DNA of 64,000 nucleotides, taken from contig CAJNDS010002072.1 in NCBI GenBank assembly GCA_905221605.1, positions 183,501 through 247,500 on the forward strand, given 5' to 3'. The notes under the pieces were generated by a model. That model made no database searches. It was not told the DNA's origin and saw only the letters and a program-made list of their open reading frames with translations. The position numbers and the translations under genes are program-made. Below, in pieces: positions 10,116 through 23,129 of this stretch. This stretch comes from Symbiodinium natans. Taxonomy: Eukaryota > Sar > Dinophyceae > Suessiales > Symbiodiniaceae. Position 1 is the stretch's first letter. Each line of letters begins with the position of its first letter.

Positions 10116-13092
10116 TAAAGATGCACGAAGGCTTAAAGAGGCCCAGAAAATCAAGAAATTAAAGAGGATGGTTAATTGCTTGAATTTCTCTAATTTCTCA
10201 CAGAGAGGCTTAGCAATTAAAAAGCCAGAGAAATTAATTAATTTCATTACTTTCTTTAATTTCTTTTAGTTAGTCTCGCAACCCCACGCGGCTACCGGAT
10301 GTTTTTTGTTAATTTCTTTAATTTCTCACAGAGAGGCCTAGAAAATAAAGAAATTACAAAAATTAATTACCCGGCTCACGGGATTAGTTTAAATAAAAGA
10401 AATTAATGAAATTGATCAAATTAAAGAAATTGATTAATGTATTTAGTTTCTTTGATTTCTCACAGATAGGCTCTGAAAGTAGAGAAACTACAGAAATTAA
10501 TTTCATTAATTTCTCACAGAGAGGCCCAGAAATTAAAGAAATTAATGAAATTAATTAATTTCTTTAATTTCTTTAATTTCTCACATAGAGGCCCAGAAAT
10601 TGGAGAAATTAAAGAAATTAATTAATTTCATTAATTTCTTTCTTTAATTTCTTTAATTTCTTTAATTTCTTTTAATTAGTCTCGCAAGCCCGAAGGGCTA
10701 CCGGAATTTATTTCTTTAATTTCTTTAATTTCGCACAGAGAGGCCCATAAACTAAAGAAATTAAAGAAATTAAAGAAATTAAAGAAATTAAAGAAATTAA
10801 AGAAATTAAAGAAATTAAAGAAATTAATTGGGGGAGCCCCCCCCGGCTCACGGGACTAATTTAAATAAATTAAAGAAATTAATGAAATTAATGAAATTAA
10901 AGAAATTAATTAATTTCTTTAATTTCTTTAATTTCGCACAGAGAGGCCCAGAAATTAAAGAAATTAATGAAATTGATTAATTTCTTTAATTTCAGAAATT
11001 CAAGAAATTAATTAATTTTTTTAATTTCTTTAATTTCTTTAATTTCTTTAATTTCTTTTAATTAGTCTCGCAAGCCCGAAGGGCTACCGGAATTAATTTC
11101 TTTAATTTCTTTAATTTCTCACAGAGAGGCCCAGAAATTAAAGAAATTAAAGAAATTAATTGGGCCCCCCCCCCGGCTCACGGGACTAATTAAAATAAAT
11201 TAAAGAAATTAATGAAATTACTGAAATTAAAGAAATTAATTAATTTCTTTAATTTCTTTAATTTCGCACAGAGAGGCCCAGAACTTAAAGAAATTCATGA
11301 AATTAATTAATTTCTTTAATTTCTTTAATTTCTCACAGAGAGGCCCAGAAATTAAAGAAATTAATGAAATTAATTGATTTCTTTAATTTCTTTAATTTCT
11401 CACAGAGAGGCCCAGAAATTAAAGAAATTAAAGAAATTAATTAATTTCATTACTACCGGAATTAATTTCTTTAATTTCGTTAATTTCTCACAGAGAGGCA
11501 CAGAAATTAAAGAAATTAAAGAAATTAATTGGGGTAGCCCCCCCGGCTCACGGGACTAATTAAAATAAATTAAAGAAATTAATGAAATTAAAGAAATTAA
11601 AGAAATTAATTAATTTCTTTAATTTCGCACAGAGAGGCCCAGAAATTAAAGAAATTAATGAAATTATATAATTTCTTTAATTTCTCACGGAGAGGCCCAG
11701 AAATTAAAGAAATTAATGAAATTAATTAATTTCTTTAATTTCTTTAATTTCTCACAGAGAGGCCCAGAAATTAAAGAAATTAAAGAAATTAATTGGGGGG
11801 CCCCCCCCGGCTCACGGGACTAATTACAATAAATTAAAGAAATTAATGAAATTAATGAAATTAAAGAAATTAATTGATTTCTTTAATTTCTTTAATTTCG
11901 CACAGAGAGGCCCAGAAATTACAGAAATTAACGAAATTAATTAATTTCTTTAATTTCTTTAATTTCTCACAGAGAGGCCCCGAAATTAAAGAAATTAATG
12001 AAATTAATTAATTTCTTTAATTTCTTTAATTTTTCACAGAGAGGCCCAGAAATTAAAGAAATTAAAGAAATTAATTAGTTTCATTAATTTCTTTAATTTC
12101 ATTAATTTCTGTTAATTAGTCTCGCAAGCCCGAAGGGCTACCGGTATTAATTTCTTTAATTTCTTTAATTTCTCACAGAGAGGCCCAGAAATTAAAGAAA
12201 TTAAAGAAATTAATTGGGGTAGCCCCCCCGGCTCACGGGACTAATAAATAAATTAAAAGAAATTAATGAAATTAAAGAAATTAAAGCAAATTAATTAATT
12301 TCTTTAATTTCGTTAATTTCGCACAGAGAGGCCCAGAATGAAAGAAATTAATGAAATGAATGAATTCTTTAATTTCCTTTAATCTCACAGAGAGGCCCGA
12401 AATTAAAGAAATTAATGAAATTGATTAATTTGCTTTAATTCTTTAAGTCACAGACGAGGCCCAGCAAATTAAAGAAATTTAAGAAATAATAATTAATTTA
12501 ATTCTTTTAAATTTCATTAATTTCTTAATTCTTTTAATTCGTCTCGCAAGCCCGAAGGGCTACCGGAATTAATTTCTTTAATTTCTTTAATTTGTCACAG
12601 AGAGGCCCAGAAATTAAAGAAATTAAAGAAATTAATTGGGGGGTGCCCCCCGGCTCACGGGACTAATTAAAATAAATTAAAGAAATTAATGAAATTAATG
12701 AAATTAAAGAAATTAATTAATTTCTTTAATTTCTTTAATTTCGCACAGAGAGGCCCAGAAATTAAAGAAATTAATGAAATTATTTAATTTCTTTAATTTC
12801 TTTAATTTCGCACAGAGAGGCCCGGAAATTAAAGAAATTAATGAAATTAATTAATTTCTTTAATTTCTTTAATTTCTCACAGAGAGGCCCAGAAATTAAA
12901 GAAATTAAAGAAATTAATTAATTTCATTAATTTCTTTAATTTCATTAATTTCTTTAATTTCTTTTAATTAGTCTCGCAAGCCCGAAGGGCTACCTGAATT
13001 AATTTCTTTAATTTCTTGAATTTCTCACAGAGAGGCCCAGAAATTAAAGAAATTAAAGAAATTAATTGGGGGAGCCCCCCCGGCTCACGGGA

Positions 13093-13192
13093 NNNNNNNN
13101 NNNNNNNNNNNNNNNNNNNNNNNNNNNNNNNNNNNNNNNNNNNNNNNNNNNNNNNNNNNNNNNNNNNNNNNNNNNNNNNNNNNNNNNNNNNN
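13093..13192. other. Assembly gap of 100 Ns
   Basis: Exactly 100 Ns, the conventional filler for a gap of unknown size. The left contig ends inside the palindromic array; the right contig starts inside the GAGCTC satellite, at sequence already present at 4713. Coding or repeat continuity must not be assumed across it. Confidence 0.99.
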
Positions 13193-16100
13193 TACCATTT
13201 CGTATCTTTTATATGACATAGCTTCTCTATCTCGCAATAAGTCATGAGAGACCTCCTCTTTCTTTTGCAGGAAATGAGAGAGGTCTCTATCTACCTTTTG
13301 TGAAAGAGCTCCCTTTGTTCAATCACAAGAACTCATTCATAGAAGCTGTAAGAGCTCTCGAATGTACTTTCTTGTTAATTTCCCGTCGATAGGTAGAGGA
13401 GCTCACAGCTCTACCACATCCTACCCTTTACATGGAAGAGGCTCCTCTATCTCGTAGCGGGTCAAGAAAGATTGTCTCTATCTCTTTGCAGAACATTAGA
13501 GAGTCCTCTACCTACCTCTTGTGAAAGAGCTCCTTCACCTCAAATCAAATGCCACAACTCGTCTATCTTTCACTGGGACATGAGACAGCTCCATTGTGAA
13601 TTTCTATTCAGAAATAGCTGCTTCTCTATCGATGAAGAAATCATGCGAGTAGCCGTTTATCGATGCATAAGAAATGACATAGCTCTTCTACCTTTTTGCG
13701 ACAGATCTCTTGTTTACCCGAAATGAAAGTTTGGAAGGCCATTCTCTATCCCTTGAATGGGGACACAACTCATCAGTCTCTATCGTTTACGTGAGAGAGT
13801 TTCGCTATCTCTGAACAGGTCATCTGAAAGCTCCTTTGTGTCTGCGCAGCAAGTGAAGGAGCTGCTTGCCTCTTCTGCAATAGCTCCTCCGCTTCCTATT
13901 TTGCAATGAGCAACCTCTTCTATCTCCTTTGGCTCCTATTTCTCGTTTGCCATCACTAGGCAGAGGAGCTCTCAGCTCTACCATGACCTATCTTTTACAT
14001 GAAAGAGGCTTCTCTATCTCGTAACGGTTCATGGAGTCATGACAGATCTTCTCTATCTCTTTGCAAGAAAAGAGAGAGTGCTCTACCTACCTCGTGTGAA
14101 AGAGCTCCTCCACCTTGTGATCGAGAGTGACAGAACTCGTCTATCTTTCAATGGTGCATGAGCCAGGTTTTTTGTTTGTATTTGAGAAAAAGCTTGTCTA
14201 CCCGTGATATAATAAGAAATGAATAGCTCTTCTACCTTTCTGTGACAGATCTCTCCTTTATTCGAAATGAAAGTCTGGAAGGCCATTCTCTATCCCTGAA
14301 ATGGGGCATGACATAACTTTTCAATCTCTATCGTTTACGTGATCGAGTTTCGCTATCTCTGAATAGGTCATCTGAAAGCTCCTCTGTATCTTTGCAGCAA
14401 GTGAAGGAGCTCCTTGCCTCTTCTGCAAGAGCCCTCCGCTTCATCTTTTGCAATGAGCAAGCTCTTTATCTCCTCTGTTTCCTAACAGGTCATGAGACAG
14501 CTCATTTCCACACTGTCATTTCGTATGCGAAGACACAGGAGCTCATTCATTTTCTATTCAGAGATTGAAGAACTCATTCATAAGAAATGTATGAGAGTTC
14601 TCTCATGTCCTATCTAACTGATTTCCCGTCACTAGGCAGAGGAGTCCTCAGCTCTACCATTTCTTATCTTTATATGACATAGCTTCTCTATCTCGCAATA
14701 ATCAGGTCGTGAGAGACCTCCTCTTTCTTTTACAGGAAATGAGAGAGGTCTCTATCTACCCTTTGTGAAAGAGCTCCCTTTGTTCACTGGCAAGAACTCA
14801 TTCATGAAAGCTATAAGAGTTCCCGTCGATAGGTAAAGGAGCTCACAGCTCTTCTATATCTTACCCTTTACATGAAAGAGGCTCTCTATCTCGTAGCGGG
14901 TCATGAAAGATCGTCTCTATCTCTTTGCCGGACATGAGAGAGTCCTCTACCTACCTCTTGTGAAAGAGCTCCCCCACCTCGTAACGTACAAAGACAGAAC
15001 TCGTCTATCTTTCAATGGGACATGATCCGTCTCTTTGGTTTTGGTTGAGAAAAGCTTCTCTATCCATGAAGCAAACATGAGAGAAGCCGATTGTCTCTAG
15101 GCTGCTTATCGCTTCGTAGGAAATGACATAGCTCTTTTACCTTTTTGCGAGAGATCAACCCTAATTGAAGGTTTCGAAGGCCTATCCCTGAAATGGAGCG
15201 TCGCATAACTCATCAGTCTCTCTCGCTTACGTGAGACAGCATTTATTCTATTTCGTAACAGGTCATCTAAACGCTCTTCTATGCGTTTGTAGAAGTAGAA
15301 GAGCTCCTTGCCTCTTGTGCAAAAGCTCCTCCGCATCCTAAAGAGCAATGAGCAAGCTCTTCTATCTCCTCTCTCTTGAATAGGTCATGAGAGGGCTCCC
15401 CTCCCTCTGGTTGAGGGAATGACAGAGCTCCTCCGCCCCTTACGAAAGAGCCTTTCTCCTGCTTGAAAAGCTGCGGGCGGGTGCTCTGGCGCCTCGTAGG
15501 TTTGGGAGGGCTCCTTTTCACATCTTTATCTTTCCGACTCCGAGATATAGGAGCTCATTTTTTCGAAAGTGGTAGCAGAGATCTCTCATTTCCAAGAGAT
15601 CTTTGTCACTCAGGGAGAAAGCAAGGTTTTGATTTCAAAGAAATGGAGGAGCTCTTTCATGTCCCATTAAGAGTGTGGAGCGCTCTCATTACGCATGAAA
15701 AGATTGATGACATGGATTCGTTACCATTCTTTAACTTTTCTCGAAGGGTCTTTTCTTTTCATATGCAGGATCTCTTTCATTTCCTATGAGAAGATAGAGG
15801 AGCTCTTTCATCTCAAAGATAGAAGAATGCATTCATAAACGGTATAAGAGCTCTCCCATGAACTATATCTCATCGTAGGGGGCATAGGAGTCTTAGGGGG
15901 CTCAGGATTCGCGTGCAGGGTGTAAGGTTTATAGGGCTACGGGAATTTAATGGAGGGTGTATTTGTGTAGTCTGCCTATTACCGTAACCAACCCGTGACA
16001 TAACCCAGAGCCATTACTTGCAAGACTGCTTCTTGAAAGCAAGAGCGCTAGTGTCTAACCATTGTACATTCCTACATGAGATACCACACCACATCTTGAA

Positions 16101-17279
16101 AACACCTCTTTCTCCAAGGGTTTACTGGGGCATTAAGGAACAAGAACGTGATGGTTTCAGCACCAAAGTAAGGGAATAGCAAAGGGTTTCCAGGGAAAAC
16201 TTCCCTGATGCAACCGGTCTCTATCTCACAAGAGGTCATGAGAGACCTCCTGTATCACATTGCAGGAATGAGAGAGTTCTCCACCATGTTTGTTTTCCGA
16301 AATAGCTTCTCTATCAATGAAGAGTTTTGAAGGTCGCCCTGGGCCATTCTCTGTCCGATAAATGAGACATGACATAACTCATTAGTCTCTATTAAAGAGT
16401 CTCTATCTCTACGTGATCGAGTTTCGCTATCTCTGAATATACGTCGTCTGAAAGCTCCTCTGTGTCTTTGTAGCAAGTGAAGGAGCTCCTTGCCTCTTCT
16501 GCAAGAGCTCCTCCGCTTCCCCTTTTGCAATGAGCAAGCTCTTCTATCTCCTCTGGTTCCTAACAGGTCATGACTTCTGCAAGAGCTCCTCCTCTTGATA
16601 TTTTGCAATGAGCAAGCTCTTCTATCTCCTAATAGGTCAGAGAGGGCTTCCCTCTCTCCCACTCTTGTAGGGGATAGAGGAGCTTTTTCTTGATGCGTTA
16701 AAAGCTCGAGGGCATCGTTCATTTCCTGTCTGTCATTACGTATGAGAAGAGACAGGAGCTCATTCATCTCCTAATCAGAGATTGAAGAACTCCTTCAGGA
16801 GAGCTCTCTCATATCCTATCCTTTTGGTTCCCCGTCACTAGGTCCCTAGGTAGAGGAGCTCTCAGCGTCTCAGCTCTACCGTTTGCTACCTTCTACGTGG
16901 CAGAGCTTCTTTATCTCGCAATAGGTCATGAAAGACTTTCCAGCAAATGAGAGAGTTCTCTACTTTACCGCTTGCGAAAGAGCTCCCCTTTTTCAATGAC
17001 AAGAATTCACTCATACAAGCTACAAGAGCACTCTAATGTCCTGTCTTGCTCATTTCCCGTCAATGGGTAGACGAGCTCGCAGCTCTACCGTTTCCTACCC
17101 TTTACATGAAAGAGGCTCCTCTATCTCGTAGCGGGTCATGAAAGATCGTCTCTATCTCTTTGCCGGACATGAGAAAGTCCTCTACCTACCTCTTGTGAAA
17201 GAGCTCCCCCACCTCGCAACGTACAAAGACACAACTCGTCTATCTTTCAATGGGACGTGATTCTCCTTTGCTTTTGGTA
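13193..17279. repeat. Degenerate GAGCTC-rich satellite field, right contig
   Basis: Counterpart of 4713-8800. It holds the same spurious open frames and no recognisable gene. Confidence 0.8.
15950..16195. repeat. ~240-bp non-coding element, copy 3
   Basis: Duplicate of 7470-7715 in the second contig, nearly identical to it. Confidence 0.6.
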
Positions 17280-20200
17280 AGCCCGAACGACTACCGGAAT
17301 TAACTTCTTGCATTTCTTGTTGTTCTCACAGACAGGAAGAAGTTACGGAAATTAATGAATTGTGAATTTCTTTAATTTGTTTTCATTAATCTCGCAAGCC
17401 CGAACAGCTGCCGGAATTAGTTTCATGAATTTCATTAATTTCTTTAATTTCTTTGATTTCTTTATTGTTTGAATTTTAAAGAAATTAATTGATTTCTTTA
17501 ATTTCTTTAATTTCGCACAGAGAGGCCCAGAAATTAAAGAAATTAATGAAATTAATTAATTTCTTTAATTTCTTTAATTTCTCACAGAGAGGCCCCGAAA
17601 TTAAAGAAATTAATGAAATTAATTAATTTCTTTAATTTCTTTAATTTTCTCACAGAGAGGCCCAGAAATTAAAGAAATTAAAGAAATTAATTAATTTCAT
17701 TAATTTCTTTAATTTCTTTAATTTCATTAATTTCTTTTAATTAGTCTCGCAAGCCCGAACGGCTGCCTGAATTAATTTCTTTAATTTCTTTTTTATTTCT
17801 TTAATTTCTTTAATTTCTCACAGAGAGACCCAGAAATTAAAGAAATTAAAGAAATTAATTGGGGGAGCCCACCCGGCTCACGGGACTAATTTAAACTAGA
17901 AGACGATTGGCCCGAAAGCATCGATTTGCGGTGCGTTGAGTACTACACAGGGGTTTCAAGGGAAAACTTCCCTGAAACAATCGGGGCCAAAAAAAAGCGC
18001 AACAGGGAAACATCAGGGAAATTTTAAGTTACGCTTTGGGTGGAGGCGTTGCCTGCAGGACAGCTCATGACCGATTGCTTGTAGTCCTGAAATTCTGTCT
18101 GCTTGCTCTGCGAAATTGTTTAGGGAGTAAGGGGGCTTCGACAGCTTAGGGAGCTTACGGGACTTAAGGAGGCTTGGCGGGCTCAGGGGGCCTGGGGAGC
18201 TTCGGGGCCTTAGGAAGTGTAGGGGGCTTGGGAGTCTTAGAGAACTTGGGATTCTTAGAGGGCCTGGAGGCCGTAGGAGTCTTTGAGCGTTTAGGGTTTA
18301 GGGTTTAGAGTTTAGGGTTCAGGGTTTAGGGAAAATGGTTTGTTTAGAGAGGGTGTATTTGCATAGTCTGCCTATGAACGTAGCAAACTCGTGACACACA
18401 TTACATGCAAAACAGCTTCTTGAAAATTAGAGCGCTAGTACCAAGCCATTGTACACACAACTATATGAAAAATCCTTCCTACATCTTGAAGGCGTCCCTT
18501 TCTTTAAGGGATGAATGGGGAAATTAAGGGAAATTAAAGGGTGATGGTTTCAGCACGAAAGTAAGGAAATAGAAAAGGGAACGCGATAAAGATGCACGAA
18601 GGCTTAAAGAGGCCCAGAAAATCAAGAAATTAACGAGGATGGTTAATTGCTTGAATTTCTCTAATTTCTCACAGAGAGGCTTAGCATTTAAAAAGCCAGA
18701 GAAATTAATTAATTTCATTACTTTCTTTAATTTCTTTTAGTTAGTCTCGCAACCCCACGCGGCTACCGGATGTTTTTTGTTAATTTCTTTAATTTCTCAC
18801 AGAGAGGCCTAGAAAATAAAGAAATTACAAAAATTAATTACCCGGCTCACGGGATTAGTTTAAATAAAAGAAATTAATGAAATTGATCAAATTAAAGAAA
18901 TTGATTAATGTATTTAGTTTCTTTGATTTCTCACAGATAGGCTCTGAAAGTAGAGAAACTACAGAAATTAATTTCATTAATTTCTCACAGAGAGGCCCAG
19001 AAATTAAAGAAATTAATGAAATTAATTAATTTCTTTAATTTCTTTAATTTCTCACATAGAGGCCCAGAAATTGGAGAAATTAAAGAAATTAATTAATTTC
19101 ATTAATTTCATTAATTTCATTAATTTCATTAATTTCTTTAATTTCTTTAATTTCATTAATTTCTTTTAATTAGTCTCGCAAGCCCGAAGGGCTACCGGAA
19201 TTAATTTCTTTAATGTCTTTAATTTCTCACAGAGAGGCCCAGAAATTAAAGAAATGAAAGAAATTAATTGGGGGCCCCCCCCCGGCTCACGGGACTAATT
19301 AAAATAAATTAAAGAAATTAATGAAATTAATGAAATTAAAGAAATTAAAGAAATTAATTAATTTCTTTAATTTCTTTAATTTCGCACAGAGAGGCCCAGA
19401 AATTAAAGAAATTAATGAAATTAATTAATTTCTTTAATTTCTGTAATTTCTCACAGAGAGGCCCAGAAATTAAAGAAATTAATGAAATTAATTAATTTCT
19501 TTAATTTCTTTAATTTCTCACATAGAGGCCCAGAAATTGGAGAAATTAAAGAAATTAATTAATTTCATTAATTTCATTAATTTCATTAATTTCATTAATT
19601 TCTTTAATTTCTTTAATTTCATTAATTTCTTTTAATTAGTCTCGCAAGCCCGAAGGGCTACCGGAATTAATTTCTTTAATTTCTTTAATTTCTCACAGAG
19701 AGGCCCAGAAATTAAAGAAATTAAAGAAATTAGTTGGGGCCCCCCCCCGGCTCACGGGACTAATTAAAATAAATTAAAGAAATTAATGAAATTAATGAAA
19801 TTAAAGAAATTAATTAATTTCTTTAATTTCTTTAATTTCGCACAGAGAGGCCCAGAAATTAAAGAAATTAATGAAATTTATCAATTTCTTTAATTTCTTT
19901 AATTTCTCACAGAGAGGCCCAGAAATTAAAGAAATTAATGAAATTGATTAATTTCTTTAATTTCTTTAATTTCTCACAGACAGGCCCAGAAATTAAAGAA
20001 ATTAAAGAAATTAATTGATTTCATTAATTTCTTTAATTTCTTTAATTTCTTTAATTTCTTTTAATTAGTCTCGCAAGCCCGAAGGGCTACCGGAATTAAT
20101 TTCTTTAATTTCTTTAATTTCTCACAGAGAGGCACAGAAATTAAAGAAATTAATTGGGGTAGCCCCCCCGGCTCACGGGACTAATTAAAATAAATTAAAG

Positions 20201-21850
20201 AAATTAATGAAATTAATGAAATTAAAGAAATTAATTAATTTCTTTAATTTAGCACAGAGAGGCCCAGAAATTAAAGAAATTAATGAAATTATATAATTTC
20301 TTTAATTTCTCACGGAGAGGCCCAGAAATTAAAGAAATTAATGAAATTAATTAATTTCTTTAATTTCTTTAATTTCTCACAGAGAGGCCCAGAAATTAAA
20401 GAAATTAAAGAAATTAATTGGGGGGCCCCCCCCGGCTCACGGGACTAATTAAAATAAATTAAAGAAATTAATGAAATTAATGAAATTAAAGAAATTAATT
20501 GATTTCTTTAATTTCTTTAATTTCGCACAGAGAGGCCCAGAAATTAAAGAAATTAATGAAATTAATTAATTTCTTTAATTTCTTTAATTTCTCACAGAGA
20601 GGCCCCGAAATTAAAGAAATTAATGAAATTAATTAATTTCTTTAATTTCTTTAATTTTTCACAGAGAGGCCCAGAAATTAAAGAAATTAAAGAAATTAAT
20701 TAATTTCATTAATTTCTTTAATTTCTTTAATTTCATTAATTTCTTTTAATTAGTCTCGCAAGCCCGAAGGGCTACCGGAATTAATTTCTTTAATTTCTTT
20801 AATTTCTCACAGAGAGGCCCAGAAATTAAAGAAATTAAAGAAATTAATTGGGGGGGCCCCCCCGGCTCACGGGACTAATTAAAATAAATTAAAGAAATTA
20901 ATGAAATTAAAGAAATTAAAGAAATTAATAATTTCTTTAATTTCTTTAATTTCGCACAGAGAGGCCCAGAAATTAAAGAAAAAATTAATTAATTCTTTAA
21001 GAGAGGCCCAGAGCCCACAGAGAGGCCCAGAAATTAAAGAAATTAAAGAAATTAATTAATTTCTTTAATTTCTTTAATTTCTTTAATTTCTTTAATTTCT
21101 TTAATTTCTTTTAATTAGTCTCGCAAGCCCGAAGGGCTACCGGAATTAATTTCTTTAATTTCTTTAATTTGTCACAGAGAGGCCCAGAAATTAAAGAAAT
21201 TAAAGAAATTAATTGGGGGGTGCCCCCCGGCTCACGGGACTAATTAAAATAAATTAAAGAAATTAATGAAATTAATGAAATTAAAGAAATTAATTAATTT
21301 CTTTAATTTCTTTAATTTCGCACAGAGAGGCCCAGAAATTAAAGAAATTAATGAAATTATTTAATTTCTTTAATTTCTTTAATTTCGCACAGAGAGGCCC
21401 GGAAATTAAAGAAATTAATGAAATTAATTAATTTCTTTAATTTCTTTAATTTCTCACAGAGAGGCCCAGAAATTAAAGAAATTAAAGAAATTAATTAATT
21501 TCATTAATTTCTTTAATTTCATTAATTTCTTTAATTTCTTTTAATTAGTCTCGCAAGCCCGAAGGGCTACCTGAATTAATTTCTTTAATTTCTTGAATTT
21601 CTCACAGAGAGGCCCAGAAATTAAAGAAATTAAAGAAATTAATTGGGGGAGCCCCCCCGGCTCACGGGACTAATTAAAATAAATAAAAGAAATTAATGAA
21701 ATTAATGAAATTAAAGAAATTAATTAATTTCTTTAATTTCTTTAATTTCGCACAGAGAGGCCCAGAAATTAAAGAAATTAATGAAATTAATTAATTTCTT
21801 TAATTTCATTTATTTCCCTAAGAGAGCCCCAGAAATTAAAGAAATTAAAG
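17279..21850. repeat. AT-rich palindromic higher-order satellite, right contig
   Basis: Counterpart of 8800-13092, and it extends past the point where the left contig stops, to a decayed edge at 21800-21860. GGCTCACGGG cassettes are near 17876, 19285, 19750, 20168, 20436, 20865, 21226 and 21660. Between 20980 and 21030 a unit is damaged (loss of palindrome, adjacent repeated AGAGGCCC). Confidence 0.9.
18345..18580. repeat. ~240-bp non-coding element, copy 4
   Basis: Duplicate of 9872-10115 with small changes (for example GGGAAAGAAAGGG has become GGGAAATTAAAGGG). Confidence 0.6.
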
Positions 21851-22036
21851 AAATTAATAGGTAAATAAATTAAATTCCTCATACAAGTGATATACGTGAA
21901 ATGGACCCAAAAGGTCCCTCTCACATATATATATATATACATAGCCCTCACCCTGAGAAGCCCCTTTTCTTTGCCCTGTGGGCGCAGGCCCCAACTGGCA
22001 CGGCATGCCGGTCCAAGGGGCCCCCTTCTTCTGCCA

Positions 22037-22204
22037 GGTTCTTAGTAGGGGGAATGAGGGAATTAGGGCCATGATGTAGTATATATGTATTTAGGGCCCT
22101 ATATTATATCTATATCTATCTATATATATATATATACACATGTATATATACCCTTTAAGGGATTCCGCAGGGTACTTCATGCCCTCACTTCCTACATAAG
22201 AACC
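22037..22204. mobile_element. MITE-like element with TA-repeat centre, family I
   Basis: Left end GGTTCTTAGTAGGGGGAATG pairs with right end CACTTCCTACATAAGAACC, an imperfect terminal inverted repeat. The centre is a (TA)n tract followed by CCCTTTAAGGG. A second member with CCCTTAAAGGG and TATATATAGGGCCC is at 63852-63940. No transposase is present. Confidence 0.6.
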
Positions 22205-22384
22205 CGCCAGTCTTCTGCTGCAGGCTGCGGGAAGATTTCCCAGCGCTCAAACCGAAGAACTCTTGCAGGGAGAGTTTGGGTCTTTCGTGCCCAGCGCTTC
22301 TAACTACTGCTCATGAATAATTTACTATAACTACATATATATATATAAACAAAGCAATCTAGCAACGTGTATATATATATACTT

Positions 22385-22388
<4 letters not shown>

Positions 22389-22428
<40 letters not shown>

Positions 22429-22556
22429 CTCCCTCTCTCCCTCTCTCCCTCTCTCCCTCTCTCCCTCTCTCCCTCTCTCCCTCTCTCCCTCTCTGCCTCT
22501 CTCCCTCTCTCCCTCTCTCCCTCTCTCCCTCTCTCCCCCTCTCTCCCTCTCTTTCG
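22389..22556. repeat. Pyrimidine microsatellite (CT)n and (CTCCCTCT)n
   Basis: Pure CT dinucleotide repeats grade into an 8-bp CTCTCCCT repeat of about 14 units. It is a polypurine-polypyrimidine tract able to form triplex DNA. Open frames on both strands (Ser-Leu-Pro or Arg-Glu-Gly repeats) are artefacts. Confidence 0.95.
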
Positions 22557-22769
22557 CTTTCACTGCCTTGCATAGTTCTTGAAGGAACGTAGACTGGATA
22601 GGGACGCGCACAAGGTTCTTTCTCCGGCTCTTGCTTGGTCATGCTTGGGACTTCAGTCTTGGGGCTGCGCGACATACCTTTCAGAGAGAGGGCGGGAGGG
22701 AACTAGGCACAGCATGTAATCCCTTAAAAGGTAGACCTCCGACATAATCCCTTAGAGGGTAGGTATCCC

Positions 22770-22830
22770 CAAAACCTAAACCCTAAACCCTACACCCTAA
22801 ACCCTAAACCCTAAACCCTAAACCCTAAAG
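22770..22830 (-). repeat. Interstitial telomeric array (CCCTAAA)n
   Basis: About eight units. It is preceded by two AATCCCTTA(A/G)AGGGTAG remnants (22718-22768) that resemble the centre of family I elements. Confidence 0.85.
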
Positions 22831-23129
22831 TAGGTTTAGGAAGATATCTGGCGCCTTCGTCAGTTGTTCCCTCCTACTAAGAAGCAGAAGAAGGAGCCTG
22901 CAGTCTAGGGGCCCGAAGCCTCAAAGCCCAGACTTGACCCTGTCGCCCTCAATGATACATCCTAAGCCAGTTAGGGTTTAGGGTTTAGGGTTTAGGGTTT
23001 AGGTGTTAGTGTTTAGGGTTTATAGGGTTTAGGGGTATCGTTCAGATTCAAGCCGATTCCCCAAAGGTTGCGCAGGGCCTACACAATGTGGAGCAACCCG
23101 CGACTCCCTGCGGAGCCAAGGTTCTTGAA

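Larger units (their letters stand above)
8800..13092. repeat. AT-rich palindromic higher-order satellite, left contig
   Basis: Basic words are GAAATTAAA (9 bp) and its complement, arranged as long near-perfect palindromes with centre AATTAATT. They are separated by CACAGAGAGGCCC. At intervals a G/C-rich cassette appears: CTCGCAAGCCCGAAGGGCTACC and, about 120 bp later, GGGGGAGCCCCCCCGGCTCACGGG. Cassette spacings in 10847-13083 are about 330, 365, 266, 418, 427 and 430 bp. The stretch 12290-12560 has many single-base slips, suggesting low base quality. Open frames of E-I-K-E-I-K or K-L-K-K-L type arise only from the 9-bp period. Confidence 0.9.
13193..21672. repeat. Near-identical second copy of 4713-13092
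   Basis: Aligned by eye at an offset of 8480, drifting to 8470-8577 through small indels. Differences are scattered (for example 4763 vs 13239 G/A, an A-run shortened by one near 13543, an extra base near 15297, two bases lost near 16395). The satellite part is almost identical; the palindromic array differs in repeat number. The order of cassette spacings, including one short ~267-bp unit, is kept in both copies. Confidence 0.92.

Noticed and set aside
11374-11559. Amphipathic helix-like K-L-K-K-L / E-I-K-E-I peptides in the palindromic array
   Set aside because: They arise from the 9-bp GAAATTAAA period, which preserves frame; copies elsewhere in the array are interrupted and no gene signals are present.
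12964-13245. Open frames crossing the N-gap
   Set aside because: They contain about 33 undetermined codons from gap filler and join two contigs of unknown distance.
8800-21850. CRISPR array
   Set aside because: Repeats are palindromic satellite units with no unique spacers; the organism is evidently eukaryotic and no cas-like gene is present.
22300-22675. Overlapping open frames of Arg-Glu-Gly or Ser-Leu-Pro repeats
   Set aside because: They are translations of the CT/CCCTCTCT microsatellite; all frames on both strands are open for the same reason.
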